A stretch of DNA of 26,739 nt from a virus, in IMG/VR virus record IMGVR_UViG_3300030117_006191, positions 1 to 26,739 of that record. One strand, 5' to 3'. Position 1 is the stretch's first letter, and every line of letters starts with the position of its first letter. The translations under genes were made by a program, and so were the position numbers. This document shows positions 1 through 8,863 of the stretch, piece after piece. Below the pieces are notes generated by a model that did no database searches, had not been told where the DNA came from, and was given only the letters and a program-made list of their open reading frames with translations.

Positions 1-129
1 TTCAAGACACAATTGTTAAAGGATAAGATAAAAAAGTTGCACAAAGACGGTAATTTGAAGCTTACAATGGGTGGTGATGATAAGATGTCTAAGTTGGCGT
101 TGTTGCCCATCAAAGAATTGTTTGATTAA
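1..129 (+). CDS. C-terminal end of an unidentified plus-strand gene (5' truncated)
   Basis: An open frame runs from the window edge to TAA at 127-129, giving 42 residues that end in LALLPIKELFD. It is the only plausible plus-strand gene. Its stop overlaps the stop of the giant minus-strand gene (both use the TTAA at 126-129), so two transcription units converge here with no intergenic space. The codons differ from the late genes: leucine is mostly TTG and lysine mostly AAG, whereas the minus-strand genes favour TTA and AAA. This supports real coding on this strand and perhaps a different expression class or origin. No domain is recognisable in this fragment. By position it could be the last gene of an early or replication block, but that is inference. 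Confidence 0.6.
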   Translation, partial: FKTQLLKDKIKKLHKDGNLKLTMGGDDKMSKLALLPIKELFD

Positions 130-3100
130 CTAGAAATATCAGCGAATACAGATTTTTCAAGCCATAATTTTTTGTCTGCAACAACTTTTTCAAATAAATT
201 TTTTCTTATTCTGTACTGATATTCTTGCTCTTTAATTCTTTTTAATCCCTTTTCGCCAAAATTCTTTTTAACCCATGTTAAGTATTCTTTTCGTGGAGTA
301 ATTACGTATTTCCCTTTTTTAGTAAAAGAAACAGGAGCCATATATTTAATTGAAGATTTTAATCTTTGAATTGCAAGTTTATGGGCTTGCTTTGCTGTAA
401 CTGTACCAGGCCTGTTATCCATTATATCTGATACTAAATAATTGTAAGCACTTATGTAAGTTTTTTCTATTTCTTCTTTTTTACCTTCCCATAAAGCTTC
501 TTTAAGTTTTCTGTAATAAACGGTTCTGACTGAATAATCTTCATTCCTAGATGGATTTATGTTAAATGTCTTCTTAAATTGTTTTTCCCAGTTATTCATA
601 ACAAGCATTTCGCTGTAAGCTTTATTGCCTTTTACTTTTCTATAATTTTCATATTGAGAATATAAAACCAAACTTTTCTTTAACCAATTTTGGCTAGCAT
701 CTTCAAAAGTTTCTTTTCCTTCTAAAAAATTCATCAGTTCTTTACTTCCATTCTTTAAATTTCTTATAATAACTGGGTCTGCAAGGCTTTGAAAAGTTCC
801 GTCATCAAATGGAGATATAACGCCACCAAATAATCCTAAAAACTCTGAACGCCACAAATACATAAACATTTTATCTCCAGAAGTCCCTGCGCTATCTGTA
901 GGCTCTTTGTCAAAAATCCATTCATACATAGTGTATAAAGCAGCCCCTGAAACTGCATGACCCATTAAAGCTTTTGCTAAAGGGGCTACGTTTCCATGTT
1001 TTATTGCTGGTTTAAAATAATTTTTATAACTATCAAACGTAGTAGAATAAGCCATCCTCATAAACAATGTTAAAGGTTTACCAATTGTAGTTCCTGCCCA
1101 ATTAGGAATAAGACCAATTGATGTTGTTCCTTGGGCTGAAGCATGAGAATAAAACTCTACATGTCTTTGAATGTTTTCTAATCTTTTAGTTCCCTCAATT
1201 GTGGATAAATCTCCTTTTTCAAGAAATTTAATTTCAGACTCAGGAAGTTTGTACTGGTCTTTAAGTAATCTTTTTATTTTAGCGGGGCTTGATTTTCCAA
1301 ATATTCCTGTCTTACCTCTTAACATTTGAAGATTGTTTGTAAAATAAAGTTTTCCAGCCTCCATTGAAACTATCCTATTTACATTTTCTGTAAATGTCAT
1401 TAGGTTAACGTATTTAAATAAATTTTCCATGCTAAAATACTTCAGCATTCCTTTTCTACCTAAGCTAGTAGTAGGCAATTCCATTGTTTTAGAGCCAAAA
1501 TCAAGAGCTCCTTTTTCTCTTGCTGCATCCCACGTATTTGTATCAAAAGCTTTTAATATCCCTCTACCTGTGTTCCTCAATCCAAAAGAAGCAATACTTC
1601 TAGGAATACCTATTAAAAAATTCTTTATCCCAGACATTGGAGAAGATAGTCCTGCAGCTGCTGACAAATGAGCGGTTGCCCCTAGAAAATCTGCTACCCT
1701 TGAGTGTGATTCGTTTTCTTTGTAAACTCCAACAAGTCTTTCAATAGTATCTTTTGCGTATTTTCCAACCTCTTTATTTTTAAGAATAGTTTCTAACTGC
1801 AAAACCTTTGAAGAGCCTACTGTGTATTTTCCTCCCAATCCTGTGTACTCAGGAAAATATCTTAATGTTGCTAAATATTTTGACATTCCTGCAACGTATG
1901 GGTCAATAGACCTAGATATGCTAGACTCATATGTTTGTATTATTTTCTTTTGACCATTTCTTTTAGTTATTTCAATATACTCAGGAAGCAATGGCCCTCT
2001 TTTTAATAAAAACGAATTTTTAACTTTTGAATGTTGCTGTGTTAATAAAAACATAACATTGTCAGCAATTTCAATTTTTAATTTCTCACTTTTTAAATTT
2101 TTATTATATCTATCAAGATAAGTATTTTTATAGTTTTTATTTATAGCCATATTTTTAGTATGACTGTTGGTTATATTTTTAGAGTTTTTATATTTATTCT
2201 TTGCATAATCTATAGCATCTTGACTAGAAGCTCTTTTAATAGTATCATCAACTATTTTTTGTATGTGCTTTGAATCTGTTTTTTCAGATGTAAAATGGTC
2301 TTTAGCCTCTTGAGTTATTTTTCTTGTGTTATAATCTGTAACATATAATTCGTTATATTCTTTTAAAAATTTTTCATACTCAGCTTTGTTTGTTATTTTC
2401 CCAACTTCTTTCCCAAGCATTTTCCAATAAAAGTTAGTTAATGCTCTGTGTTCTTTATATGCTAAGTTTGCATTTGTCCCTTCGATATCCATGTCTTTTA
2501 TAAATTTTCTTTCTTCTTTAGACATTTTTATGCCAAATGTTTTTCCTTCTTTTTCTGCTTTTAATAAAGCATCTCTTCTTTCTAAATCAAAATTACGAAC
2601 AAAATCAGATTGTTTGCTTCCTAAAAATTTCTTTATATTATTAATATGAACCTCTCCAGGTCCCTTGAACTCTGAATGCAAAGCAACATCAAAGCCCAAT
2701 ATTCTGTTAGCTATTTTTTCTCCAGCCTTTCCTCCATGTTTTTGAATAAAATAATAAGCAGGTAAAAATACCTTCCCTGCACTTTGAACCATTGTAAGTT
2801 TGTCTCCTGGTATCTGAGTAATTTCTCCAGCAGAAAGAGGCATTGGCTCAGTTTTCTTTCCATGAGTTTTAATGTAATGCATGATGTAAGCTTTTGATTT
2901 TTTAGACATTTTAGAAGCTATTCCTGTAGGCTCTCCAAGATTAATAACAATATTAGAAAGTTCGGCTTGAGTTACGTCATACTGTTCTGCAAGTCTTTCA
3001 ATCATTGTTTCACCTTTTTTAACTTCAGGTATAGTTTCAGAATAAGATTCAAGCTCTCGAAGATATCTTTCATAAGAAGCAACTGATGTGTCTAAAGCTT

Positions 3101-6100
3101 TTCTTCCTGTTCCAGAGGGCTCAATATCGTAAAGAGCTCTTACTTCGTCTAAAAAGCCTCGTCCACCTTCAATATTAGCATCAAGCAACTCTTGCTCTCG
3201 TTTTTTTAATTCGTTGTTATATGACTTTATTCTAGTTGGGGCTTCTTTAACTGTTTGAAAGTGGTCATTAAGCCCATTAATATAATTTTCAACAACTTTT
3301 GTTTTAGGAATATTGCCTTTAACAACTCTTCTTGATAATATAAAAGCAATATCGTCTTTATTTGCAATACCAAAAAACTCTTTCATTCTTGAGTTGACTG
3401 CTTTCACCCAATTTCTAAACTTAGACATCATTGTCCTGTTAGTTATTTGTCCAGCTGCAAGCTCTCCAACCCTTTGAACAAGAAGTTCTTCTTTTCTTTC
3501 TGCAAAACTTTCTAAACTTTCACCCTTTTTTCTTTTTAAATCTTTAGCAAAAAAATTAACACCTCTTTTAATTAAAGACTTGTCTTTGTTTGTTCCAAAC
3601 TCTTTTAAAACATCTACAACATAATGTGAAACCTCGTGAGGTATAGTATCTAGCCTTACTTTTCCGTCAGCAATATCAATAATATGACCACGTATTCTTC
3701 CTAAAACTCTATTTCCTTTATTGTTGCCTAATTTTTTCTTTAAATATATTGTTATTTTTTTATAAGCAGGAATTGATTCAAAATATTCTTTTTGTTTTAC
3801 CTGTGTTTCAATACCTGTATCAATTTTATCTTGTAACTCAGGAGTAACTTTTTGCTGTTTTTCTTTTACAGTTTTTCCTCTTTGATTCCAAATTTTATTC
3901 ATAGCCTCAAAACCAGCCTCGACTATTGTTATTGTACTTACATCTTTTGTGTAAATTTTTTCAATAGCTGTCATGTCATGTCCAAGAATATAATTAAGTA
4001 AACGAGTGTCTTTATCGGTGAAATTTTTTGTGGTAAAATAACCTTCTTGCTGAAGAACATCACGAACATCATCTATCTTAGCTTTGTCGTACAGTTTTTT
4101 TAATTTGTCATTAACTAATTTTCTTATAGGATTTTTATTGTTATCTCCAAGCAAACTACTATTTTTTTCAATTTTGTATTTTTTTACAAAAGCATCAATT
4201 TCTTTTGCTGTTTCTAATTTTATAGGTATTTCTCTAGCTTGCCGACCTTTTCCTGTGATTTCACGCATGTCAATAAAATTTTTAGCACCTTCAGATAAAT
4301 CAATTCCTTCTTCTACTTTTCCATTTTTAATATGTTTTATGTCTTCAACTTTTATGCCAGAACCTTTAGCATCTCTTGTAAAAAATTCTTGATTTCTAAC
4401 ACCTGAATCATGAGCAATTTTAACAAAAATATTAGCTCTGTCTGCAATTTCTTTATTTGGTGCATCTTTTTCAAATTCAGCAGTCATTTTTTCTATATCT
4501 TTGCTAAATTTTTCAGGTTTAGGTAAGTTCTTTTGCCTTCTTTTTGACTGTGTATTATATGCTTTAAATGTGGCTTCAAGGCCCAAAGAAGGGTCGTCTA
4601 TGTTTAACCCTCTTTTGCTTGACATCCATTTAAATATAGCTCTAATTGCAGATGCATCAGATGGATTAATTTCTTTTAAAGATTTTCCTTGAGATTCTTT
4701 GAAAAAATTAACAATGTCTTGTTCCGTTACCTCCGTAACGTCCATTTTTTTCTTGTTAATCCATTTAAAAAAACTTTTAACTTTAGGTTTGTAAGCTTTT
4801 ATGGTTGAACTTGTAGGCTCTCCCTTGCTAACGCTTTGCAAACTTCTTTCAACTACAGTTTCTATAAAAGGGTCTTTTTTACCTATGTCCGCACTAACTT
4901 CTTTAACGGTTTTTCTTATTAAATCTCCTGCGCTATCCTTAACATAATCTGTTTCTAATTGTTTTTTGCTCGTTTCTTCAATTTTTTTATATTTTTTTTC
5001 TGGAATTTTTATTGTTCTTCCTTCAACATCTGTAAACTGTCCCAGCTTCTGCTCTACTATATCACCAACCTGTTCTCCCATTTTTTCAAGAGGAGCTTCT
5101 TTTATTTGTTTTTCTTTTGAAAATTCATCTCTTTGAGATTTATATATTCTTTCAATGATTACATCTCTTTGAGCCTTGTCAGCAAGCTTTCCTGTTGTAT
5201 CGATTCCAAACTTTTTTGCCCTATCAGATATTTCAGATTCTGACAAGGTCATTGATTTTTCTTTTGCTTCTTTTAAAGTTTTAAATCCAAAAGGAACATG
5301 AATATCTGACTCATCACCTTTTGACTTAATGTAAACATCAAATTTTGCGTCTATATCTGCATCAATTTTATTAAACTCTTTTTTAGCTTTTCGTGCTCTT
5401 TTTTCAAGATTGCTTGCCAAAGCAACATCTGCTTCTGTTCCACCTTTTTGTTTTAAGTAATTATCTATAACTCCATCAGCTTCTACTAAACTGTTCTTTA
5501 AATCAGTAAACTGCTTGCGTGCAACATCCTTGTCTGTAAAAACGCCATCATCAAGATATTTAAGAAATGTTTTTAATCTTAAATCAAGCTCATTAAGCTC
5601 TATGTTTTGAGTTTTTAAAGCTTCGTCAACAGTTATAGCATCTTTATCGAAAGAAGAATTAATTTCATTTTTATTTTTTTCAGATATATTAGGGTCTTCG
5701 TTAATATTTTCTTTAACTTTATCTTTTAAATCTTTAGTTTTACTTTCTATATCTTGTTTTTTTAAAACTTCTAATTTAGTAGCTTCTTTAATATCATTAA
5801 TTACATCGCTACCATATTTCATGACTTTTTGTTTACCTTTAAGGAAAGTTGTCATCCCTATGTCATGATAAAAATCTCTTAATATAGCGTTAGCATCTAC
5901 ATCTCCACCATTTTTAATTGCATTATACATTCTTTCAGCTGTATTTATTCCCGTAAATGTTACAGCTTCTCCTAATACTTGTCCTGGCATTCCATAGGCC
6001 CCATATGCTCTAAACTTTTCAAATCCTGTAAGAGCTTCTTTTTTTCCTTTTTCTAATAATTTGGCTTGCATGCCACCCATGCCTGTGCCTACAGCTCCAG

Positions 6101-6836
6101 TAAGACCTCCTAAAAGCCCCCCATGAAGAACTCCATAGGTTACACCTGATAGTGGGTTGTCTCCGTGGATTAACGCTTGAACTCCTCCCATAGCACCTTC
6201 ATATACAGCTAATGCAGGGGCCTGCCCTGTTGCACCAATTAAAAGTTTTTGACTTGCTGATAAAGTAGACATAAGAGATGAAGTTTCTTCAGGTGTCCAT
6301 TTAGAAATTGATTTTGGGAGTTTTTTTAATACTTGAGAATTTGCTTTAGTTGCCATGCCTTTTGCAAGACCTTTACTTAATGCTTTTCCTGCAAGTCCAC
6401 CTGTAAACATAGACATTATATCTAAAGGCATAACAAACGATAAAAGACTTGCGCCAATATCTTCAAGTAAATTAAAATCTGTAGTGTCAACGTCATAACG
6501 CTGGTTGCCTGTAATAAGCTGCTCAAGGTTGCCTGTTAAAGAATTATTATATGCGGCCTTAACCCAATCATAAGAATTTTCATCAATAAAATAATCTGCG
6601 TATTGTTGAAGAGTATTTATATCATCTTCCTCTCCATATTGTTGCCCTGCTGATGTTTGTGAGTATTGACCAAAACCAAGTGCTTTATCTTGAGCATCCC
6701 AAGAATTTAAGCTTGTTACTTTATTTTGAGTTCTTAGATTATAATACAAAGCTTCATCTGAAAGTCTTTTATAATAAGATGGACCTTCATTTCTTGCTTT
6801 ATTTAAAAGTTCTAGTGTAGGCTGTGGTATTGCCAT
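126..6836 (-). CDS. Giant polyvalent internal virion (ejection) protein with tyrosine recombinase, HExxH and LysM-like regions
   Basis: This 2236-residue protein is the last gene of the late block. Seen in order: hydrophobic glycine-rich segments at about 126-150 and 205-257; a lysine-rich helical stretch at about 340-640; a tyrosine-recombinase-like domain at about 670-975; a HEVSH zinc-peptidase motif at 1067-1071; a LysM-like motif near 1270-1312; a long helical region; and hydrophobic, glycine-containing C-terminal segments, including one at about 1950-1975. The C-terminal third resembles the large-polyvalent-protein-associated domains of phage internal proteins (LPD38-like is my tentative match). 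Position and size correspond to T7 gp16, so it is probably packaged, ejected and membrane-interacting. It starts 3 nt after the 671-residue gene with no clear Shine-Dalgarno, which suggests coupled translation. The domain matches come from motif reading and are not tested by alignment. Confidence 0.85.
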   Translation of the reverse strand: MAIPQPTLELLNKARNEGPSYYKRLSDEALYYNLRTQNKVTSLNSWDAQDKALGFGQYSQTSAGQQYGEEDDINTLQQYADYFIDENSYDWVKAAYNNSLTGNLEQLITGNQRYDVDTTDFNLLEDIGASLLSFVMPLDIMSMFTGGLAGKALSKGLAKGMATKANSQVLKKLPKSISKWTPEETSSLMSTLSASQKLLIGATGQAPALAVYEGAMGGVQALIHGDNPLSGVTYGVLHGGLLGGLTGAVGTGMGGMQAKLLEKGKKEALTGFEKFRAYGAYGMPGQVLGEAVTFTGINTAERMYNAIKNGGDVDANAILRDFYHDIGMTTFLKGKQKVMKYGSDVINDIKEATKLEVLKKQDIESKTKDLKDKVKENINEDPNISEKNKNEINSSFDKDAITVDEALKTQNIELNELDLRLKTFLKYLDDGVFTDKDVARKQFTDLKNSLVEADGVIDNYLKQKGGTEADVALASNLEKRARKAKKEFNKIDADIDAKFDVYIKSKGDESDIHVPFGFKTLKEAKEKSMTLSESEISDRAKKFGIDTTGKLADKAQRDVIIERIYKSQRDEFSKEKQIKEAPLEKMGEQVGDIVEQKLGQFTDVEGRTIKIPEKKYKKIEETSKKQLETDYVKDSAGDLIRKTVKEVSADIGKKDPFIETVVERSLQSVSKGEPTSSTIKAYKPKVKSFFKWINKKKMDVTEVTEQDIVNFFKESQGKSLKEINPSDASAIRAIFKWMSSKRGLNIDDPSLGLEATFKAYNTQSKRRQKNLPKPEKFSKDIEKMTAEFEKDAPNKEIADRANIFVKIAHDSGVRNQEFFTRDAKGSGIKVEDIKHIKNGKVEEGIDLSEGAKNFIDMREITGKGRQAREIPIKLETAKEIDAFVKKYKIEKNSSLLGDNNKNPIRKLVNDKLKKLYDKAKIDDVRDVLQQEGYFTTKNFTDKDTRLLNYILGHDMTAIEKIYTKDVSTITIVEAGFEAMNKIWNQRGKTVKEKQQKVTPELQDKIDTGIETQVKQKEYFESIPAYKKITIYLKKKLGNNKGNRVLGRIRGHIIDIADGKVRLDTIPHEVSHYVVDVLKEFGTNKDKSLIKRGVNFFAKDLKRKKGESLESFAERKEELLVQRVGELAAGQITNRTMMSKFRNWVKAVNSRMKEFFGIANKDDIAFILSRRVVKGNIPKTKVVENYINGLNDHFQTVKEAPTRIKSYNNELKKREQELLDANIEGGRGFLDEVRALYDIEPSGTGRKALDTSVASYERYLRELESYSETIPEVKKGETMIERLAEQYDVTQAELSNIVINLGEPTGIASKMSKKSKAYIMHYIKTHGKKTEPMPLSAGEITQIPGDKLTMVQSAGKVFLPAYYFIQKHGGKAGEKIANRILGFDVALHSEFKGPGEVHINNIKKFLGSKQSDFVRNFDLERRDALLKAEKEGKTFGIKMSKEERKFIKDMDIEGTNANLAYKEHRALTNFYWKMLGKEVGKITNKAEYEKFLKEYNELYVTDYNTRKITQEAKDHFTSEKTDSKHIQKIVDDTIKRASSQDAIDYAKNKYKNSKNITNSHTKNMAINKNYKNTYLDRYNKNLKSEKLKIEIADNVMFLLTQQHSKVKNSFLLKRGPLLPEYIEITKRNGQKKIIQTYESSISRSIDPYVAGMSKYLATLRYFPEYTGLGGKYTVGSSKVLQLETILKNKEVGKYAKDTIERLVGVYKENESHSRVADFLGATAHLSAAAGLSSPMSGIKNFLIGIPRSIASFGLRNTGRGILKAFDTNTWDAAREKGALDFGSKTMELPTTSLGRKGMLKYFSMENLFKYVNLMTFTENVNRIVSMEAGKLYFTNNLQMLRGKTGIFGKSSPAKIKRLLKDQYKLPESEIKFLEKGDLSTIEGTKRLENIQRHVEFYSHASAQGTTSIGLIPNWAGTTIGKPLTLFMRMAYSTTFDSYKNYFKPAIKHGNVAPLAKALMGHAVSGAALYTMYEWIFDKEPTDSAGTSGDKMFMYLWRSEFLGLFGGVISPFDDGTFQSLADPVIIRNLKNGSKELMNFLEGKETFEDASQNWLKKSLVLYSQYENYRKVKGNKAYSEMLVMNNWEKQFKKTFNINPSRNEDYSVRTVYYRKLKEALWEGKKEEIEKTYISAYNYLVSDIMDNRPGTVTAKQAHKLAIQRLKSSIKYMAPVSFTKKGKYVITPRKEYLTWVKKNFGEKGLKRIKEQEYQYRIRKNLFEKVVADKKLWLEKSVFADISS
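2892..3035 (-). other. LysM-like motif in the giant protein
   Basis: Residues about 1268-1315 read EVKKGETMIERLAEQYDV followed by TQAELSNIV, which fits the LysM pattern (V-x-x-G-[DE]-T-[LM]-x-x-[IL]-A-x-x-Y-x-[VI], then x-x-x-x-L). The usual Asn after the last helix is not obvious. Peptidoglycan binding would suit a protein crossing the cell wall during DNA entry. A chance helix-turn-helix-like match remains possible. Confidence 0.4.
3477..3719 (-). other. HExxH zinc metallopeptidase-like region of the giant protein
   Basis: IPHEVSHYVVDVL places H1067, E1068 and H1071 as a classical HExxH zinc site in a predicted helix. About 40-50 residues later, EELLVQRVGELAAGQ offers a candidate third glutamate ligand. 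The following KDDIAFILSRRVVKG resembles the tail of polyvalent-protein metallopeptidase modules. The family knowledge is that phage and conjugative-element polyvalent proteins often carry such peptidases. The substrate is unknown; self-processing of the giant protein is one possibility. Confidence 0.6.
3912..4829 (-). other. Tyrosine recombinase-like domain within the giant virion protein
   Basis: Residues about 670-975 of the 2236-residue protein. An N-terminal core-binding-like helical part starts near Y682 (STIKAYKPKVKSFFKWI). The catalytic part has box I as DSGVRNQE with R814 and E817, the beta-hairpin lysine K863 in ITGKGRQAREIPI, and box II as LGHDMTAIEKIYTK with H953 and candidate nucleophile Y962. 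The His-to-Tyr spacing of nine residues equals that of XerD and lambda Int. The HxxR motif looks degenerate: R925 lies in DDVRD, with Asp at the usual His position, and R925 to H953 is 28 residues against about 22-23 in XerD and lambda Int. Activity is therefore uncertain, but the fold assignment is strong. Confidence 0.75.
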
Positions 6837-6839
6837 ATT

Positions 6840-8855
6840 TTATACGTTTTTTAAAATTGTGTTTATTCTTTCTTGGTTTGTTTCAAAAATTTCTGGAAAA
6901 ATAGATTCATAAAGCTCTAATTGTTTTTTTAATTCTTCTAATGTGTTTCTATTAAGCTCTAAAACTTGTTTTTGGTCAAAACTTTTGCCTGTTGGAGAAA
7001 GTTTAAATTTTGCTGTCCCTGTTATTGTTAAGCCTTTATCTCTATTCATATAACTTTTTGTTCCAAAAGTAGTTGTTTCTGTTTTCCAATTTAACCATTT
7101 TTGTCCATAATCATCTATTTCTAAAATATGTCTTTGCCATGGCTCTAAATTTTGTCGTTCTCCTGCTTTAGGGCCATAAAGAACTTTTTTACCAGAAAGA
7201 TATTGGTTAATGTCTTTTGGAACTTGTCCAATTGATTGTAATTTTTTTATTTCTTTTAAAGCGTTTTCATATAAAAGTTTATCGTCTGCATGTATTTTTT
7301 CTATTTGTTTTAATTTTTCGTAAGAAAGATTACCTTTATCATCATCTCCAAGTATAGACTTAAAGCTAGAATTAATAGAATTTAACTGTTTGTCTAATGA
7401 AATTTTTTGTTTTGGATAATTTTTTTTATACCAATTTTTTATTTTTTGTTGTTCATCTGGAGAAAGAGCTCCTTTGCCTCCAGGTGCACCGCCACGAGTT
7501 TCTGTGTCTGGAGATAAACTTTCATCGCCATATTTGTAATTTTTAAAAAATGTATCCATATTTTTTAATTTATCCAATCTTTCAGGAAGTTTATAATTAT
7601 TTGCTTTAACAGGGTCTACTTTTTCTAAAACACTTTTTTTATTTAAAAGATTTTTATCTTGATTAGGTAAAAAATTTAAATCTTTTTCTTCTAGTGTTTG
7701 GCTACTGGATATTTTGTCATCTGTTGTTATGCTATCCCCAAGAAAATCATCTGAAAGGTTATACATTTTTGCGTAATTTGTTCCTGTAATAGATTCATAT
7801 GCAGGAATTTTGCTTGCCATTTCATCTTGCAATTTTATTAATTCGGTTTGAAGCATCATTTTATATTGATTTGCAATTTGACTTCCATCGTCAAGATTAA
7901 TTGTATAGTTATCATCATCTTCATTTATTTGAAAACTTGCTTTTTGTTCTAAGTTCATGTTTTCAATGTTTATTAAATTTTTAACATCTTTCCATTGAAC
8001 TGTGTGTTTCCCATTTTTTAAAATTTGTTTAGCATTTTCAATACCTTTTTTCATTTTTTCAAGCTCGTTAAATAAAGATGTTGTAACATTGCTTTCTTGT
8101 CTAGCTTGAGTGCCCATTAAGTCTTGAATAGGTTTTGCGTTTCCTGAAGCTACTGCATTTTGTATTGTATTAAGCTCAAGCTCACTCATTTGCCCATCAC
8201 CGTAAAATTTTAAAGCTCCATTAACAATCATTTCTAAGTTTGCTATTTCTGATGTATGAAATCCTGTCATACGCCTTGAATCATACTGACTCATTTTCCC
8301 TTTTGCTTCTGCCCATTTTTCTGAAATTTTTAAAAAATCTTTTTTCTTTGCTTCAGAATAATTTTTACTATAAGGTATGCCAAATGTATCTTTTGCTCCA
8401 GACGCTATTAAAGCATCTTGTTCTTCAGGAGTTTTTAATTCCCAATTTTCATAAAGGTCTGTTGCCCAATTCCCTGCATCTTTAGAAAGGCTACCAAGAA
8501 CACTCATATCAGTTTTAAAATTAATATTTTGTTCTTGTTGGTTTTTCATTTGATTTAAAATAACATCGTAAGCTTCAAGCGCATTTTCACTCATGTTGTT
8601 CATTTTTTTATTTCTGTATTTTTCAACGTCCTCTATAGATTTATTAAGAACATCAGAATTGTATTCTGTTTGATAATTTCCCGCAAGAAGTCCAATCATT
8701 TTAAGGTCATAATCGTCTCTTCTTTTTCTGTTTGCCTGGACACCTTGAGCAATTCCTCTTCCCATTCCAAGAACACGTTCAAGGGTATCCATTGCTGTGT
8801 TGGTGCGTACCCCTTGTTGCCTTCCTCCTCTATTCCAATAATCACCGTTTGCCAT
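6840..8855 (-). CDS. Internal virion protein, 671 aa (T7 gp15-like by position)
   Basis: A largely helical, charged protein of 671 residues with Lys/Glu/Asn-rich stretches, starting MANGDYWNRGGRQQG. No enzyme motif or signal peptide is visible. It lies between the 271-residue protein and the 2236-residue protein, so size and order match gp15 of T7-like ejection modules; sequence similarity to gp15 is not claimed. The start is supported by an AGGAG Shine-Dalgarno at 8861-8865, five bases upstream, which overlaps the stop codon of the preceding gene. It ends 3 nt before the giant gene. Its probable role is an injected scaffold or tube component during genome delivery. Confidence 0.65.
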   Translation of the reverse strand: MANGDYWNRGGRQQGVRTNTAMDTLERVLGMGRGIAQGVQANRKRRDDYDLKMIGLLAGNYQTEYNSDVLNKSIEDVEKYRNKKMNNMSENALEAYDVILNQMKNQQEQNINFKTDMSVLGSLSKDAGNWATDLYENWELKTPEEQDALIASGAKDTFGIPYSKNYSEAKKKDFLKISEKWAEAKGKMSQYDSRRMTGFHTSEIANLEMIVNGALKFYGDGQMSELELNTIQNAVASGNAKPIQDLMGTQARQESNVTTSLFNELEKMKKGIENAKQILKNGKHTVQWKDVKNLINIENMNLEQKASFQINEDDDNYTINLDDGSQIANQYKMMLQTELIKLQDEMASKIPAYESITGTNYAKMYNLSDDFLGDSITTDDKISSSQTLEEKDLNFLPNQDKNLLNKKSVLEKVDPVKANNYKLPERLDKLKNMDTFFKNYKYGDESLSPDTETRGGAPGGKGALSPDEQQKIKNWYKKNYPKQKISLDKQLNSINSSFKSILGDDDKGNLSYEKLKQIEKIHADDKLLYENALKEIKKLQSIGQVPKDINQYLSGKKVLYGPKAGERQNLEPWQRHILEIDDYGQKWLNWKTETTTFGTKSYMNRDKGLTITGTAKFKLSPTGKSFDQKQVLELNRNTLEELKKQLELYESIFPEIFETNQERINTILKNV

Positions 8856-8863
8856 TTATGCTC

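Noticed and set aside
1429-4692. Plus-strand open frames of 63-102 aa (1429-1671, 4084-4392, 4501-4692) opposite the giant gene
   Set aside because: They are antisense shadows of an AT-rich coding sequence: no Shine-Dalgarno, hydrophobic or low-complexity translation, and the minus-strand frame has clear domains.
3912-4829. A free-standing integrase gene with attachment site
   Set aside because: The recombinase region has no internal start or stop, is in frame with both flanks of the giant protein, and no tRNA or att-like repeat is visible.
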